From positions 18,435,791 through 18,499,790 of the forward strand of contig OX336344.1 of the NCBI GenBank assembly GCA_946902875.1: a stretch of DNA of 64,000 bases, in the 5' to 3' direction. The position numbers and the translations under genes are program-made. The DNA is from Nematopogon swammerdamellus. Its lineage: Eukaryota; Arthropoda; Insecta; Lepidoptera; Adelidae. The notes below the pieces were generated by a model, which worked only from the letters and a program-made list of their open reading frames with translations, did no database searches and was not told where the DNA came from. This document shows positions 53,724 through 63,669 of this stretch, in pieces (position 1 is the first letter of the stretch; each line of letters begins with the position of its first letter).

Positions 53724-53945
53724 AAAAATATGAAAACTGCCTTAAAAAATTTATGAAATTAAAAAAATCGAACCCTAGAGTTGAAGGCGGTGCTAAAGAA
53801 GGCTACACAAATCACAAAGGATATCATCCACGCATGTTTTCTTTCATGTATCATTTTTGCTTGCTTTAGCACCGCCTTCAACTCTAGGGTTCGATTTTTT
53901 TTATTTCATACATTTTTGAAGGCGGTTTTTATATATTTTTTTAAA
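53724..53945. mobile_element. Fold-back MITE
   Basis: 53752-53798 and 53864-53910 are nearly perfect complements over 47 bp (arm includes ATCGAACCCTAGAGTTGAAG and GCGGTGCTAAAG). Pairing extends outward through AAAACTGCCTTAAAAAA / GAAGGCGGTTTTTA. The 65-bp loop encodes nothing. Confidence 0.78.
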
Positions 53946-53997
53946 TAGTTTTTTATTTCACAGTTTTTTTTGGAATTTTTTGCTATTAATGTACTCG

Positions 53998-54807
53998 GCG
54001 GAATCGCTCGACCTTCGGCCTCGCGATTCCGCCTCGCTTTCCAATCTGATCTCGACCAAATTAAAATGGAACCACGTCATGGTTATCCCCTTTCAAACAA
54101 AAAAAAAGAATTTTCAAAATCGGCCCACAATAATTGACGGAGTAATCGCGTAACAAACATCCAAAAAAAGAAAACATACCGTCGAATTGAGAATCTCCTA
54201 GGTCTAAAGTAAATTGCTCGTGATGACAAATTCAACGAGCCCAAACACGATGGGTTTATCATGTGTAGTTTAGGAGTTCCTATGGCCACCTTCCGTCTCC
54301 ATCATCAGACCAGCTCGATGGTACTCGTACTCGTATTATAATATATTAAACGCATCTGGCCGGTCGGAAAAGATTTCAAATTTAGAATATTCATGAAACA
54401 AGGGTCCGAATATGAATGACAATATCGATTCATGTATTTCAATACAATGACAGAGAAAATTTCAAAATATTAGGTACCTATTCTACCTATTTAATACTTT
54501 TTAGTTCTAGTTTATTTTTTTTAAGTCGGTTTTATATTTTTAAAACAATATTACATAAAAAACAATAATCGAAATCGAATAATCGAAATCGGTTGAAGTG
54601 GTACAGAATTATTCGCCATGTGTCAAACTGCAAATTGCTGAAAAAGCCCACATCACAAAAGTTTTGCTGAAGGTAACCACACACCAATAGTATTTTGTTG
54701 CTTTTTCATAAACCGCTCAATCAATTTCAATAAAATTTCAATGGGAGCACCTCTGAAGTATGACCTACCAAACAAAAAAAGAATTTTCAAAATCAGCCCA
54801 CAATTAA
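53998..54807. repeat. I-family repeats and spacer
   Basis: AAAAAAAGAATTTTCAAAAT with CGGCCCACAAT occurs at 54103-54130, and AAAAAAGAATTTTCAAAATC with AGCCCACAAT at 54775-54804. Both are parts of a repeat with the ...CAAACAAAAAAAGAATTTTC motif. 53998-54040 has a GCTCGACCTTCGGCCTCG palindrome. Between 54300 and 54660 nothing is recognised. Confidence 0.5.
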
Positions 54808-56111
54808 CACGTTGAACGCCATACGACCCACCGGTGGGCCTAGCGTACTTTTCGGTTCGGGCCAAGCCAAACTCATTATATCCGTAATTTTCATCAACTT
54901 GAGATTTTCATCACAAAGTTTATAAAATGCGGTAATTTGTAAGGAAAATAAAAATTTGCGACTTTTACCGTCTAATTTTCGAGATATAGCAGAAGGCTCA
55001 CGGGTGGATCGTGTGGCCTCCTATGAAGGATTTGTATTTTTCTGTTGGCTGGGGCCGCGGGGTCACGCCGCGGCCCACCCGTTGCGCGCGCGCCGCGGAC
55101 GCAGCGATCAATCCCGGTCCGGCTGCGTCGACAATTGAGGATGTTTTACGCTTTTCTCGCCAAAAATGATTATTTTGAAGATTTCGAGTTAACACAAGAA
55201 GCGCTAACGCAGTTAGAAAACATCGAGATAGATCTTCTGAACCGTAGTTTCGGAATAGATTCTATGAAGACGTAGTTCAACCAACGAAAAGAAGATGCTG
55301 TCGAATTCTTTTGTCGGAGAGTGAGGATAGCGACTATGAAATGCATATAGAAAGACGGAAGAGAATGAAACACACTCTGGAAAGGAAAGAGGGATTGGCC
55401 AGAAAAGTGAGAAGAACATGTCACCAATGTTATGCAAAGAACGTACCAATAATGGGTAGCAAACAGGCTAAAACCAAGTCGAAAAAAGTATCCACTTATT
55501 GCCAAAGCAGCCCAACTAAACCATTCCTTTGTTTGCCTTGTTTTAACATGACTCACGGATAATTCTTTATTGTTTATGGTTAAACCCTTTGGGGTTAAGA
55601 TGATTGATTATTTTAAATAATGAAGTGTCATAATGTTGTGATTGTTCAATTTCATAAATATTTTGTTTTGTTCAATTTCATAAATTATTTTCGTAATAAA
55701 TAATGTCTTCTTATTTGGCAATGAAGAAAATTTTATGTTCATTTTTATTTTGACGAATATTTTCTTATTATTTTCTGGTTTTATTAATTCTATTAATACA
55801 AATATTATTTTCTACCTTATCGTTAAGAGCAGCCCTAGCATCGTTACAATTAACTTAATAAAAAACTACAAGTTTCTATTGGATTTGAAAACCACGCCGT
55901 CCGCTTCGACTACAAGGCCATGCGGCTCACTTCCATATTGGCTTTGTAGCTGCGCTCTGTGGCTTGTAGGAAGCGTTTACGTAGGCCCTCTCACGCGGCT
56001 CACCGGTGACCCCCATGCCCTGAATGGTTCAGTAAGGAAAGGCTCACCGGTGAGCGGTGAGCCCCGTGGCCCAAACGGAAATACTGGATTTTTCATGTGG
56101 CGTTGAACGTG
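54808..56111 (+). mobile_element. piggyBac-like element, internally deleted
   Basis: TTAA precedes the left end (54804-54807). The left terminus CACGTTGAACGCCA and the inverted right terminus CACGTTCAACGCCA (56098-56111 complement) match at 13 of 14 positions. The right TTAA is mutated (TAAG). The element carries a zinc-binding C-terminal domain typical of piggyBac transposases but no catalytic region. 55975-56080 has repeated CTCACCGGTGA motifs, palindromic around ACCGGT, echoed by ACCCACCGGTGGG at the left end. Confidence 0.78.
55138..55562 (+). pseudogene. piggyBac-like transposase remnant
   Basis: The frame from ATG 55141 (MFYAFLAKNDYFEDF ... LTQLENIEIDLLNRS) shifts near 55250 into YEDVVQPTKRRC, then SESEDSDYEMHIERRKRM, and finally KVRRTCHQCYAKN ... 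VSTYCQSSPTKPFLCLPCFN and a TAA at 55560. C..C, YC..., C..CF and H match the cross-brace zinc domain that ends piggyBac transposases. One expected Cys of the YC..C pair is Ser. The DDD catalytic core is wholly absent. Non-functional. Confidence 0.78.
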
Positions 56112-56194
56112 TAAGATTGTAATTTCCTGTTTGCGGTTTTACTCCGGTCCACAGAATTTACAAACTCTTTGGTTGTACTTGGGTTGTACCTAGC

Positions 56195-56368
56195 TCCGCT
56201 TATTTGTTGTTATATCCGCTATAGTAACACATATTCTGTGAAAATTTCAACGGGCTTCCTATTACGGTTCAAGAGATACAGCCCTCGGATAGACAAACGG
56301 ACGGACGGACAGACAGACTGCGGAGGCTTAGTAATAGGCTTCCGTACAGGGATACGGAAACCTAAAAA
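56195..56368 (+). repeat. P-family repeat, 3' half
   Basis: GTTGTTATATCCGCTATAGT, ACACATATTCTGTGAAAATT, TCAAGAGATACAGCCCTCGG, GATACGGAAACCTAAAAATA. Confidence 0.8.
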
Positions 56369-56507
56369 TAAGGGGTGAAATAGGGGTGAAAGTTTTTGTA
56401 TGGGGAATCCATGATTTCTCTAGGTAAGGATATGAAAATTTATTACCTAGTCTTTTGGCACAGATTACTCAATAGTTACTGCTTTTGGTAAGAAATAATG
56501 AATAATG

Positions 56508-57265
56508 GTCAGGAAGAGGAAGGGGGAGAGAAAAGAAGGGGGAGTGGGTGGGAGGTACGTTTGTCAGCCTGGGTAGCTCAGTGGTGCAGGCAACCCTGGG
56601 CGCGGTCAACACTTGGATGGGTGACCGCTCGACCATTTGAGGCTGACCGTGGTTCGGATTCCACGTAAAACTGTAGCACCCTTCCCTTCTTACCTTACTA
56701 GGGTTGGTACCACCGCACTGAATAAAACGTATGTCGAAACGGCTATGTAAATCAAAGAGATTTGATGTAAATAGTTTTTTCGTTTTTTTTCGTCCAGTTC
56801 AGTATAGCCGGCACGACATGTCCGACATCACGGATGTTGTAGGTGATGTATCCAACCATGTCAGTTTCCATAAAAAAAAGAAGAAGAGGAGGAGAGGTAT
56901 GGAGGGAGGAAGGGTTAGTGAATGAGGGTAGGTGTGGGGGAGGGAGGTAGTAGAGGGAACGAGGAGGAATGGATATCGAGGGAGTGAGAGGTTGAAAGGG
57001 GGAAGGGGCGGGGTAAGAGGGGGTTGCGGACAGGATGAGGGGTAGTAGGGGAGGAATGGAATGCGAGGGTGATGGGAAGGAGGGGCGACATGAGGGGAGG
57101 AAGGGAAGTAGGGAGAGAGGGAGGGAATGGGCGAAAGGGAAGGTGGCAAAGAGGGGGTCCGTGAAGGGTGAGGGGAAGGAGGGGAGGAAGGCGGGATCGA
57201 GGAGAGAAGACCGGGAGAGAGGTGAGTGAGAGATGGGCGAGGAAGGAATCCCTTCCTTCCTCCCG
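56508..57265 (+). repeat. Polypurine tract split by an S SINE
   Basis: 56508-56560 and 56871-57265 are overwhelmingly A/G on the plus strand (AGGAAGGGGGAGAGAAAAGA, GAGGAAGGGAAGTAGGGAGA). At its right end 57238-57263 forms a hairpin (GAGGAAGGA ... TCCTTCCTC). In the sense of the surrounding gene it reads as a long polypyrimidine tract. Confidence 0.75.
56573..56880 (+). repeat. S-family SINE with internal deletions
   Basis: GTCAGCCTGGGTAGCTCAGT, then directly CAACCCTGGGCGCGGTCAAC and ACTTGGATGGGTGACCGCTC, B box GTGGTTCGGATTCC, body, and TTTCCATAAAAAAAAG tail. The A box to 5S spacer is missing, bringing the tRNA-like and 5S-like parts together. Confidence 0.82.
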
Positions 57266-57887
57266 AAAAAGATAGAGAATATAAGAGAAGCGATGGTTTA
57301 TTATCAATTTTGCATTTAAATCAGATTTACTATTTTTTTATTTTATTCGTTGTCGTGTCGTCGTCGGTAAAATCTACAATTTTACAATTTTATATAAAAT
57401 ATCATTGACTTATATATTCTGTAAAGCTTATCACAAATACATTAAACCCACCCTCTTTTAATCTCTTTGGTATAACACCACCAGCAGCATCGTAGATGGA
57501 AAATATAGCCCTGGACTCAACTTTTTTTAATTCGGTGCCTGGACTCCCTACTTCATACTCAAAGACATTTTGTTCATACTTCAACTATTACTAAAACGAG
57601 ACACCGCGATTATGGTAGTGTGCGTATCGCGTGAATACAGAACCGACCGTCTCAAGAGATCGCATCGATATTGTGTCATCCTTTTTCCACGCGCAGTAAC
57701 CCGTATCGCTTGCCTGCACGCTCCACGCAAACATTTGCGTGTTCCAAAACAAGCGAACGTCGCGCGTCGATCGATAAATTACCGCAACGGCTAAAAACTA
57801 TGGAGGTGGCTTTTTACTTTCGAGCGACTGTAAGGAGAAAGGAAGTATTGTGATCGTCCAAAATGTCGAAGTTGAGAATGCGACTGA
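57266..57887. other. Unassigned intronic DNA
   Basis: No exon or repeat recognised. Confidence 0.4.
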
Positions 57888-58210
57888 TTTTTTTTTTTTT
57901 TATTGAAACTGTCACGGTTGGCTACATCACCTACAACATCCGTGATGTCAGCCCATACCACCGGGTGAACTTGGTGCCACGTCAGTGCTTCCCTTCGGTC
58001 GTGCCGACTACACTGAACTGGACGGAAAACACAAACTATTTACATAGCCGTTTGGACCGACCTTTCATTCAGTGCGGTGGTACCAACCCGGGCGGGTTAA
58101 ACCCTACCACCTAGTAATATAAGAAGGGGGTCATATCCCTTACTCGCCTTTTACGACATACACGGGGAGAGATGCAGTGGGGCTATTCTTTTAAAGTACC
58201 GGCCCCACAC
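57888..58210 (-). repeat. S-family 3' half fused to B-family 3' end
   Basis: Minus-orientation S sequence (T run, GAAACTGTCACGGTTGGCTA ... CCCGGGCGGGTTAAACCCTA) joins, at GTAATATAAGAAGGGGG/TCATATCC, plus-orientation B sequence (CTCGCCTTTTACGACATACA, GGAGAGATGCAGTGGGGCTA). Confidence 0.8.
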
Positions 58211-58268
58211 AGTACAGATTTGGGCTATATATCTGTCAACGATCCCAAAAAAGTGGTTTTGAGAAACA

Positions 58269-58297
58269 TGTATGTGTGTGTGTGTGTGTGTGTGTGT
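58269..58297 (+). repeat. (TG)n microsatellite
   Basis: About 13 TG units followed by CCGTCCAGCGACCTTGTGCC, likely part of a dispersed repeat. Confidence 0.9.
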
Positions 58298-59124
58298 CCG
58301 TCCAGCGACCTTGTGCCTAAACTGCTCAACCGATTTCGTTCAAAATTCGTATTTAGTAGTTTGAAATGATAATCTAGGGGTACCTTTTTTAGTTTTTTTT
58401 AATTAAAAAAAATAAGGGTAGCTGTTATACAAATTATTTCGTTGAGGTCGATTTTCTTATAAATGGCTAACGATTTTTATTATTATTATTATATTTAATC
58501 CATCGTGTTTGTTTCCGTTTTCAAAGGTGGTGAGGTAAAAAAATATAATTTTAAAGAAGGTATCTCCACTTTATCCTAACCGCACGCGCGTATTTGAATT
58601 GCACGCAGGTTTGGTTGGTGGGTATTTTGGTATTTGGCAACTAAAAATATAATAAGAAATAGGCATGCCATCTATAGACAAATAGGACAACTTAACTTTG
58701 GTCTGACATCTATGATGCAGAAGCGGCGAAATTATACATTTTATCCGCCAAGCTCACGGACTGACAAAACATGAAAATATTTATTGGAAAAATTATGAAA
58801 ACCTTAAAATACACTATTTTGAAATTTCTACTTAATATAAAATAATCTTTAAATTTAACTATGCTGTTCCCACTTAGCATCGTTCTATAATTAGCAGATT
58901 TAAAAATATAATAATTATTTAATTCAAATTCGATACTCCTGGCGCCATCTTAGGACATAATTGAAGACTAATTTCATGTTACCTTTAAAACATCGCTGAC
59001 GGTACATCTGACTCCCCCTATAAAATCAATGGTAGGTGCATACTTAGGTAGGTACTGACAAATTGATATGACACGTGTACTTAGAACACAAGACTTTATT
59101 ACGCACTAACTACGGTACCGTGCG

Positions 59125-59400
59125 TGTGGGCCGGTCGGTATTAATAAGAATAGCCCCACTGCATCTCTCCCCGTGCATGTCATAAAAGGCGGCTAAGGGA
59201 TAAGGACACGATGCCGTGCTAAAGGGCGACAGGCTAGCCACCTGTCACATTGTCACGGTCCTTCCACCGAGTCATGCAGGAGGTGGGTCTTCATGCCTTA
59301 CTTGCTGCTTGATGTAGTTAGGTATGTGTAGCACAACACCGATTACTCTGCTTACCCCGATTGTCGGGATGATGGTCGGGATATAGCGTGTGATATGTAT
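59125..59400 (-). repeat. B-family repeat
   Basis: GGGCCGGTCGGTATTAATAA, GAATAGCCCCACTGCATCTC, GACACGATGCCGTGCTAAAG, ACAACACCGATTACTCTGCT, ACCCCGATTGTCGGGATGAT. Lacks the full hairpin. TATG repeats follow. Confidence 0.78.
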
Positions 59401-59639
59401 GATGTGATGTATGTATGTATGTACCTAGGTACAGACTTTATTCTTATTTTATTTTAGTGATGGGTACTTAGGTACCTACTTGTATTTTTTATCTATATTA
59501 TTTGAGTAAATACTTAAATAAAATAAAGGAATGAACAACTTATAAATAAAATAATACATATTTAAATACCTTTCCACTAAATTCAATGAAAGGAATCGGT
59601 TATTTAACATATAACCAACTAAACTATCTACTAAACTAT

Positions 59640-59905
59640 CGCAAAAGTTGATCAAGATCAATCGAGTGTTTGGGTGAGCGTATACGTCAAAATGACTCGA
59701 AGTTCGAGCTCACATTTCGTACGACGGTACCAATAACTGTCAAAATGTGCTAGATCGACGTTCGAGTTCGAGTAGACCACGTGACCGTTTCGTGCACTCA
59801 CTCACTTGTACATTTGACAGCTACGACGGTACCAATTATGCCTACTCGTTCATTTTGCTCGAACTCGTCGATCGAGTAAAATTACCACGGTCGGGCTGCA
59901 GGTGT
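59640..59905 (-). repeat. J-family repeats
   Basis: GACGGTACCAATAACTGTCA (59723) and GACGGTACCAATTATGCCTA (59825) repeat a motif. AGATCGACGTTCGAGTTCGA and CGAACTCGTCGATCGAGT lie in opposite orientation. Relative of 52382-52545. Confidence 0.5.
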
Positions 59906-60554
59906 CTGTCTCTGTTCTCTGTGCCTGTATCGTGTTTTAATCACTTTATTTATTGTCAATTATGCAAAAGCAGCCGTGTTCAAAATATTAAAAGACAAAT
60001 CGGAAATAACTGTCAGACTACCTACCTAAATAGGTATAACGAGACAGGTACGTGTATGGCATCAATGGCATGGTACCTATGTATGACTATTATAATGGTA
60101 CTTTGATGACTCATTATTACTACGTGTAGTGTGACTATCTGTGATGATTTGCATGTTCCTGGACCATGACAAACATACTTTACTTTAGTCATTGACTATG
60201 AATTCATGACACATGCATGGCGCCTAAGTAATATTTTTTTCTAAGCCTTTCAAACTAGCTGCGATGGACTAAGCAGCCAGTAGGAAGTTTGATATGACAA
60301 ACATGTTTAATTAAAATAAATTACTACTCATAAAGAGGTAAAACATCGATGGCAGAAAAGCAGAAGAGCCTAAGTGCCAAACGCCTTTTAATTTAACATA
60401 ACACTTAAGAGCATGTTGTATGTTAGAAATTCTGACTAAACATGTTTCTTCAGTTCTTGTTCGACTTCGGTTATTGTGAAACATTCTTTAATTTATTTTA
60501 AAATCTGAATGTAAAAGCACTACGCTTCTATAATATAACAATTTTATACTTAAC

Positions 60555-60915
60555 TAGCTTTTGCCCGCAGCTTCGCTCGAGTGAAATTCATATTCAAAAA
60601 GAAGAAAGTAAGTAAGCCCGCTACCGTACCTTTATTTCGGCGCGCAGAACAATTCGGTTTGTACGAGAGCCACATCTTAGTGTAACCGGAACTGAATTTT
60701 ATTTAGCCTATCCTGTGTGCCGTATAGTAAAATGTGCTTGTACTAAGTTTTATAGAATTCGGATGATCGGTTTAAGAGTTATGGAGGAACATACATACAG
60801 AAAAGATTTCTAAAAATCGTCAATTTAGTTTTTGTATCATACATATAGAGTCTACAAACGCAGTATCTCATAAAACAAAGTAACTTACTCCATGACCATC
60901 CCTTACAGATTGATG
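60555..60915 (+). repeat. C-family repeat, full length
   Basis: CTAGCTTTTGCCCGCAGCTT, GAAGAAAGTAAGTAAGCCCG, GGTTTGTACGAGAGCCACAT, CGGTTTAAGAGTTATGGAGG, AAAACAAAGTAACTTACTCC, ATGACCATCCCTTACAGATT. The best simple (array-free) C copy, useful as a reference. Confidence 0.85.
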
Positions 60916-61959
60916 TTCTTAAAATTATAAAAGCTTTATAACTTCAGTTGTTCCACCGTTGACATTACGCATAACTACACGAAATAAAGTGAACTGAATA
61001 TTCCATTATTTATTAAATTGGCCTCCATAATGAACTGCACATTGGTTACTTATACAAAGTTATGTACGGGTCAGCAATAATAAAATCAGCCGCTACGAGG
61101 GCGCCTGGTAATTCCAAATGTCCTTTAAAGTGGCGACGACCAGATGAAAGTGGGTCACGATTTGATTGAATAATTGCATCAAATTGGGACATCGGCTTGA
61201 TTGAAAAATGGATGCGCTCGAATTTTGCAGTTCATTTAACAAATAGATTTTTAATTTTATTAAATTCCCTTCCCGTGGCTGTGTCAACAAATAAAGTGTA
61301 ATGCAGTTTTAAACTACTGCTATCTGCTGTCACTAAATTCCTATTATGTACCTAAATCTTGAAGCAGGGTTGGATTGTTCGAGGACAATAGACATATAAG
61401 ATAAACTGAGTTTGAATTGAGTTATTGAAATGGTGATTGAGGCAACTTAGGAGACGAGCATTCGGCGTGTTTGTACGTTACCCGATGGCATTCGTTCGCA
61501 GACGTCAATCGCTGCGCGCTGCTTCCTCTCACACCCCACGAAGATGGCCTCACTTAAAGCAATTTCTTTCTCTCTATAGTTACGCCTGATTAGTATCCCT
61601 TCAAATGCCAAAGCCATATTTGAAATGTCACCCAGCAAGGCCAGGCACTTTTCGCAAAAATGCGCGCGCCCGCTGCCGCGCGTTCTAGACCATATTTCTG
61701 GACTTTTTTCCTATGTGAAAATCCTATATTTTCAAAATGTACGTTAAATTTACTAGTCATTGCATTAGTAACACGTCTAGGAATTCGACCGTTTCAATCA
61801 AGTCCTCAATTTAAAGTCATCAAAAATTTTCTCTCGGAGAGAACTAGGTAAGTTGACCCTCTACAAAACATTGCCCAAAGAATATATATATAAGCGTAAC
61901 ATGTCTAAAGCTGGCTTCCCACGCTAAGCTTCATTTTGTCATTACAAAATGGCAATTTT

Positions 61960-62120
61960 TTTTTTATGGATTCCTACGCCTTGTTCCTTGGCGCCGTCAC
62001 CTTGGATTTTTGAGCCGACGACGCCCAAAAGCATTCGCATTAGAACGGGGGCTTCGAAAGCCGTGCCGGCTTGACAGATGCCTTTTACGCTTCTCTTGAA
62101 AGATCCTAATATCCGAGGGC
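61960..62120 (-). pseudogene. LINE reverse transcriptase C-terminal fragment
   Basis: Minus strand: RILGSFKRSVKGICQAGTAF, EAPVLMRMLLGVVGSK. G.FKR.VKG..Q matches the fragments at 20080 and 23600 (GSFKRAVNGHLSG). Followed on the plus side by the G repeat. Confidence 0.6.
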
Positions 62121-62254
62121 TTGATGCGAGCCTAAACATGAAGCATGCGCGGGAAATTTAGAGTGGCCACTCGCTAGTCCCGACTCGATTAACACCCTCC
62201 TCTACTGCCGATGGGCCCGGACATGTTCGGTGAAGCCATCGCAAGCTTAGTTCC
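62114..62254 (+). repeat. G-family repeat
   Basis: GAGGGCTTGATGCGAGCCTA, AGTGGCCACTCGCTAGTCCC, CTGCCGATGGGCCCGGACAT, GCCATCGCAAGCTTAGTTCC. Near-identical to 27557-27710. Confidence 0.8.
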
Positions 62255-62654
62255 ACACCATCCTTTCGTACACCGAAGCAAACACATCGGGAGGAAGTAA
62301 AACTTTTAAGAGAATGTATTTCATAAACCGTTCTTACAGCGATCACATCAGATGGCACCACGCGAGCTCGCATCACACCTTTGGACTTACTGACTCGCAC
62401 GCAGCGGATCTGCTCAGCCACAGATGTCGCCTGACCACGGTGCCTGGGGGCGTGCGAGTCCGTGGGTAGTCAGCTTAACAGTTCTATTTTCATAAAGTAC
62501 CTACCTACATCATTTAAATACAATATTTTTTTTTTAATTAGGATTTAAATTTTGGAAACCCAATTTTTCACTCTAATTAAAGTAACATCATGTCGGACAA
62601 TCAGTGGGAGGATTGGACGATTGTGTAGTGTAGCCATAACGTTACTTCAGTTAG

Positions 62655-62913
62655 TCAGTCATTGTATAAGCGCCCACAGCTGGACATACACTTCTATAAT
62701 TTTTCTCCGGTCCTCAAGGCCTTCAGCGGTACGGAAACACTGCTTTCTGCCGACGTACTTAATGCCGTCGTCCCAACTGGCGGGGGGTTCTCCCAAACTC
62801 CGTTTTCCTGTCCACGGCCGCCAGTATAGGACACGATTGCTCCAACGGTCGTCTCTTCTGCCGACGTGTGCAGTCCACTGCCATTTAGTTTGCCACTCGG
62901 TGTTCAATATCAA
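62655..62913 (-). pseudogene. RTE-type LINE reverse transcriptase C-terminus
   Basis: Minus strand: TEWQTKWQWTAHVGRRDDRW, SNRVLYWRPWTGKRSLGEPP, ASWDDGIKYVG, EVYVQLWALIQ and stop, then TGACTGACTAACTGAAG. KW.W.GH..R..D.RW, W.P.TGKR..G.P, W.DD and YVQ.W are the closing blocks of RTE-like LINEs. The reverse transcriptase core lies outside or is lost. Confidence 0.78.
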
Positions 62914-63060
62914 CTACTTAGGTGCGCCTGCAGATTTCCTCGTTACACACCATATCACTTAGCGTTATTCCCAGTTCAGGGTTCTTGCAAAACCAAAAAA
63001 ACTAAGAAAGTTATCTCGTAACTACACCTGGAAAACTAAAATTAACAAAATGGCACGTAC

Positions 63061-63225
63061 CTGGTTCTCAAGACGCAACATTTGCTGTCGATGCGAGGCC
63101 TCGCGCGCCTCCAGCAGGCGCTCCGACTGCAGCGCCGCCTGGCGGTAGCGCTCCACGTCATCGCGCCCGGTTGACGTCGACAGGTCCTGAGTGAACCGAC
63201 TCCGCGCCAGAGACAGCTCCGCCTC
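63061..63225 (-). CDS. Coiled-coil protein, internal exon
   Basis: 55 codons between a TTGAGCAG acceptor and CAG|GTACGT donor: EAELSLARSRFTQDLSTSTG, RDDVERYRQAALQSERLLEA, REASHRQQMLRLENQ. Phase 0 at both ends, and it joins LADK of the upstream exon to give ...ELADKEAELSLAR, a smooth coiled-coil continuation. GC-rich, with Arg/Glu/Leu heptads. The frame that starts MLLSRRRSC over the same stretch is out of phase and is a shadow. Confidence 0.85.
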
Positions 63226-63669
63226 CTGCTCAACAGCACAATGTCATTGTGTCATTGACAGCATGAAAAGTGGTAGATCGTTTTTAAAATTTTCGAAGCA
63301 TTTACTGTGAAGTAGAATTTTAGGACCAATTAATGCTCCCACAACAATACCTGATGTCAGTTCATAACACCGGGTGAACTAGGTGCCATATCAGTGCTTC
63401 CCTTCATTTCATGTCAGTTACACTGAACTGGACGAAAACACGAACTATTTACATAGCCGTTTCGACCGACGTTTCATTCAGTGCGATGGTATCAACCCGG
63501 GCGGTATAAACCACGTAGTAAGGTAAGAAGGTGGCTATATCCTGTCGCCCTTTAGCACGGCATCTTGTGCTTATCCCTTAGTCCCTATTTATGACATGCA
63601 CGGGGAGAGATGCAGTGGGGCTAAAGCATCGGTCCCATACGGTACACACACACAAGTGCCTATAATAAC
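63226..63669 (-). other. Intron 1 (visible) of the coiled-coil gene, carrying an S/B insertion
   Basis: 444-bp intron with GTTATT donor and AG acceptor. 63352-63530 is minus-orientation S SINE sequence (TGATGTCAGTTCATAACACC ... TATCAACCCGGGCGGTATAA) joined at AAGAAGGTGGCTATATCC to plus-orientation B sequence (63538-63640, TCGCCCTTTAGCACGGCATC, GGGGAGAGATGCAGTGGGGC). The insertion accounts for most of the intron. Confidence 0.75.

Larger units (their letters stand above)
50179..63060 (-). other. Intron 2 of the coiled-coil gene, 12.9 kb
   Basis: Runs from CAG|GTACGT at 63061/63060 to the AG at 50179. Almost wholly repeats, listed separately: an interrupted S SINE, G, LINE ends, J, fold-back elements, I, a piggyBac-like element, P, S, a polypurine tract, S/B fusion, B, C and LINE fragments. 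Stretches 51021-51589, 52546-53578, 58298-59124, 59906-60554 and 60916-61954 show no gene and no clear repeat. Confidence 0.7.

Noticed and set aside
62552..62962. 136-codon plus-strand ORF
   Set aside because: Antisense of an RTE-type LINE fragment that reads convincingly on the minus strand.
63042..63239. ORF MLLSRRRSC... over the coiled-coil exon
   Set aside because: Another frame of the real exon, which is bounded by GT/AG and joins neighbours in phase.
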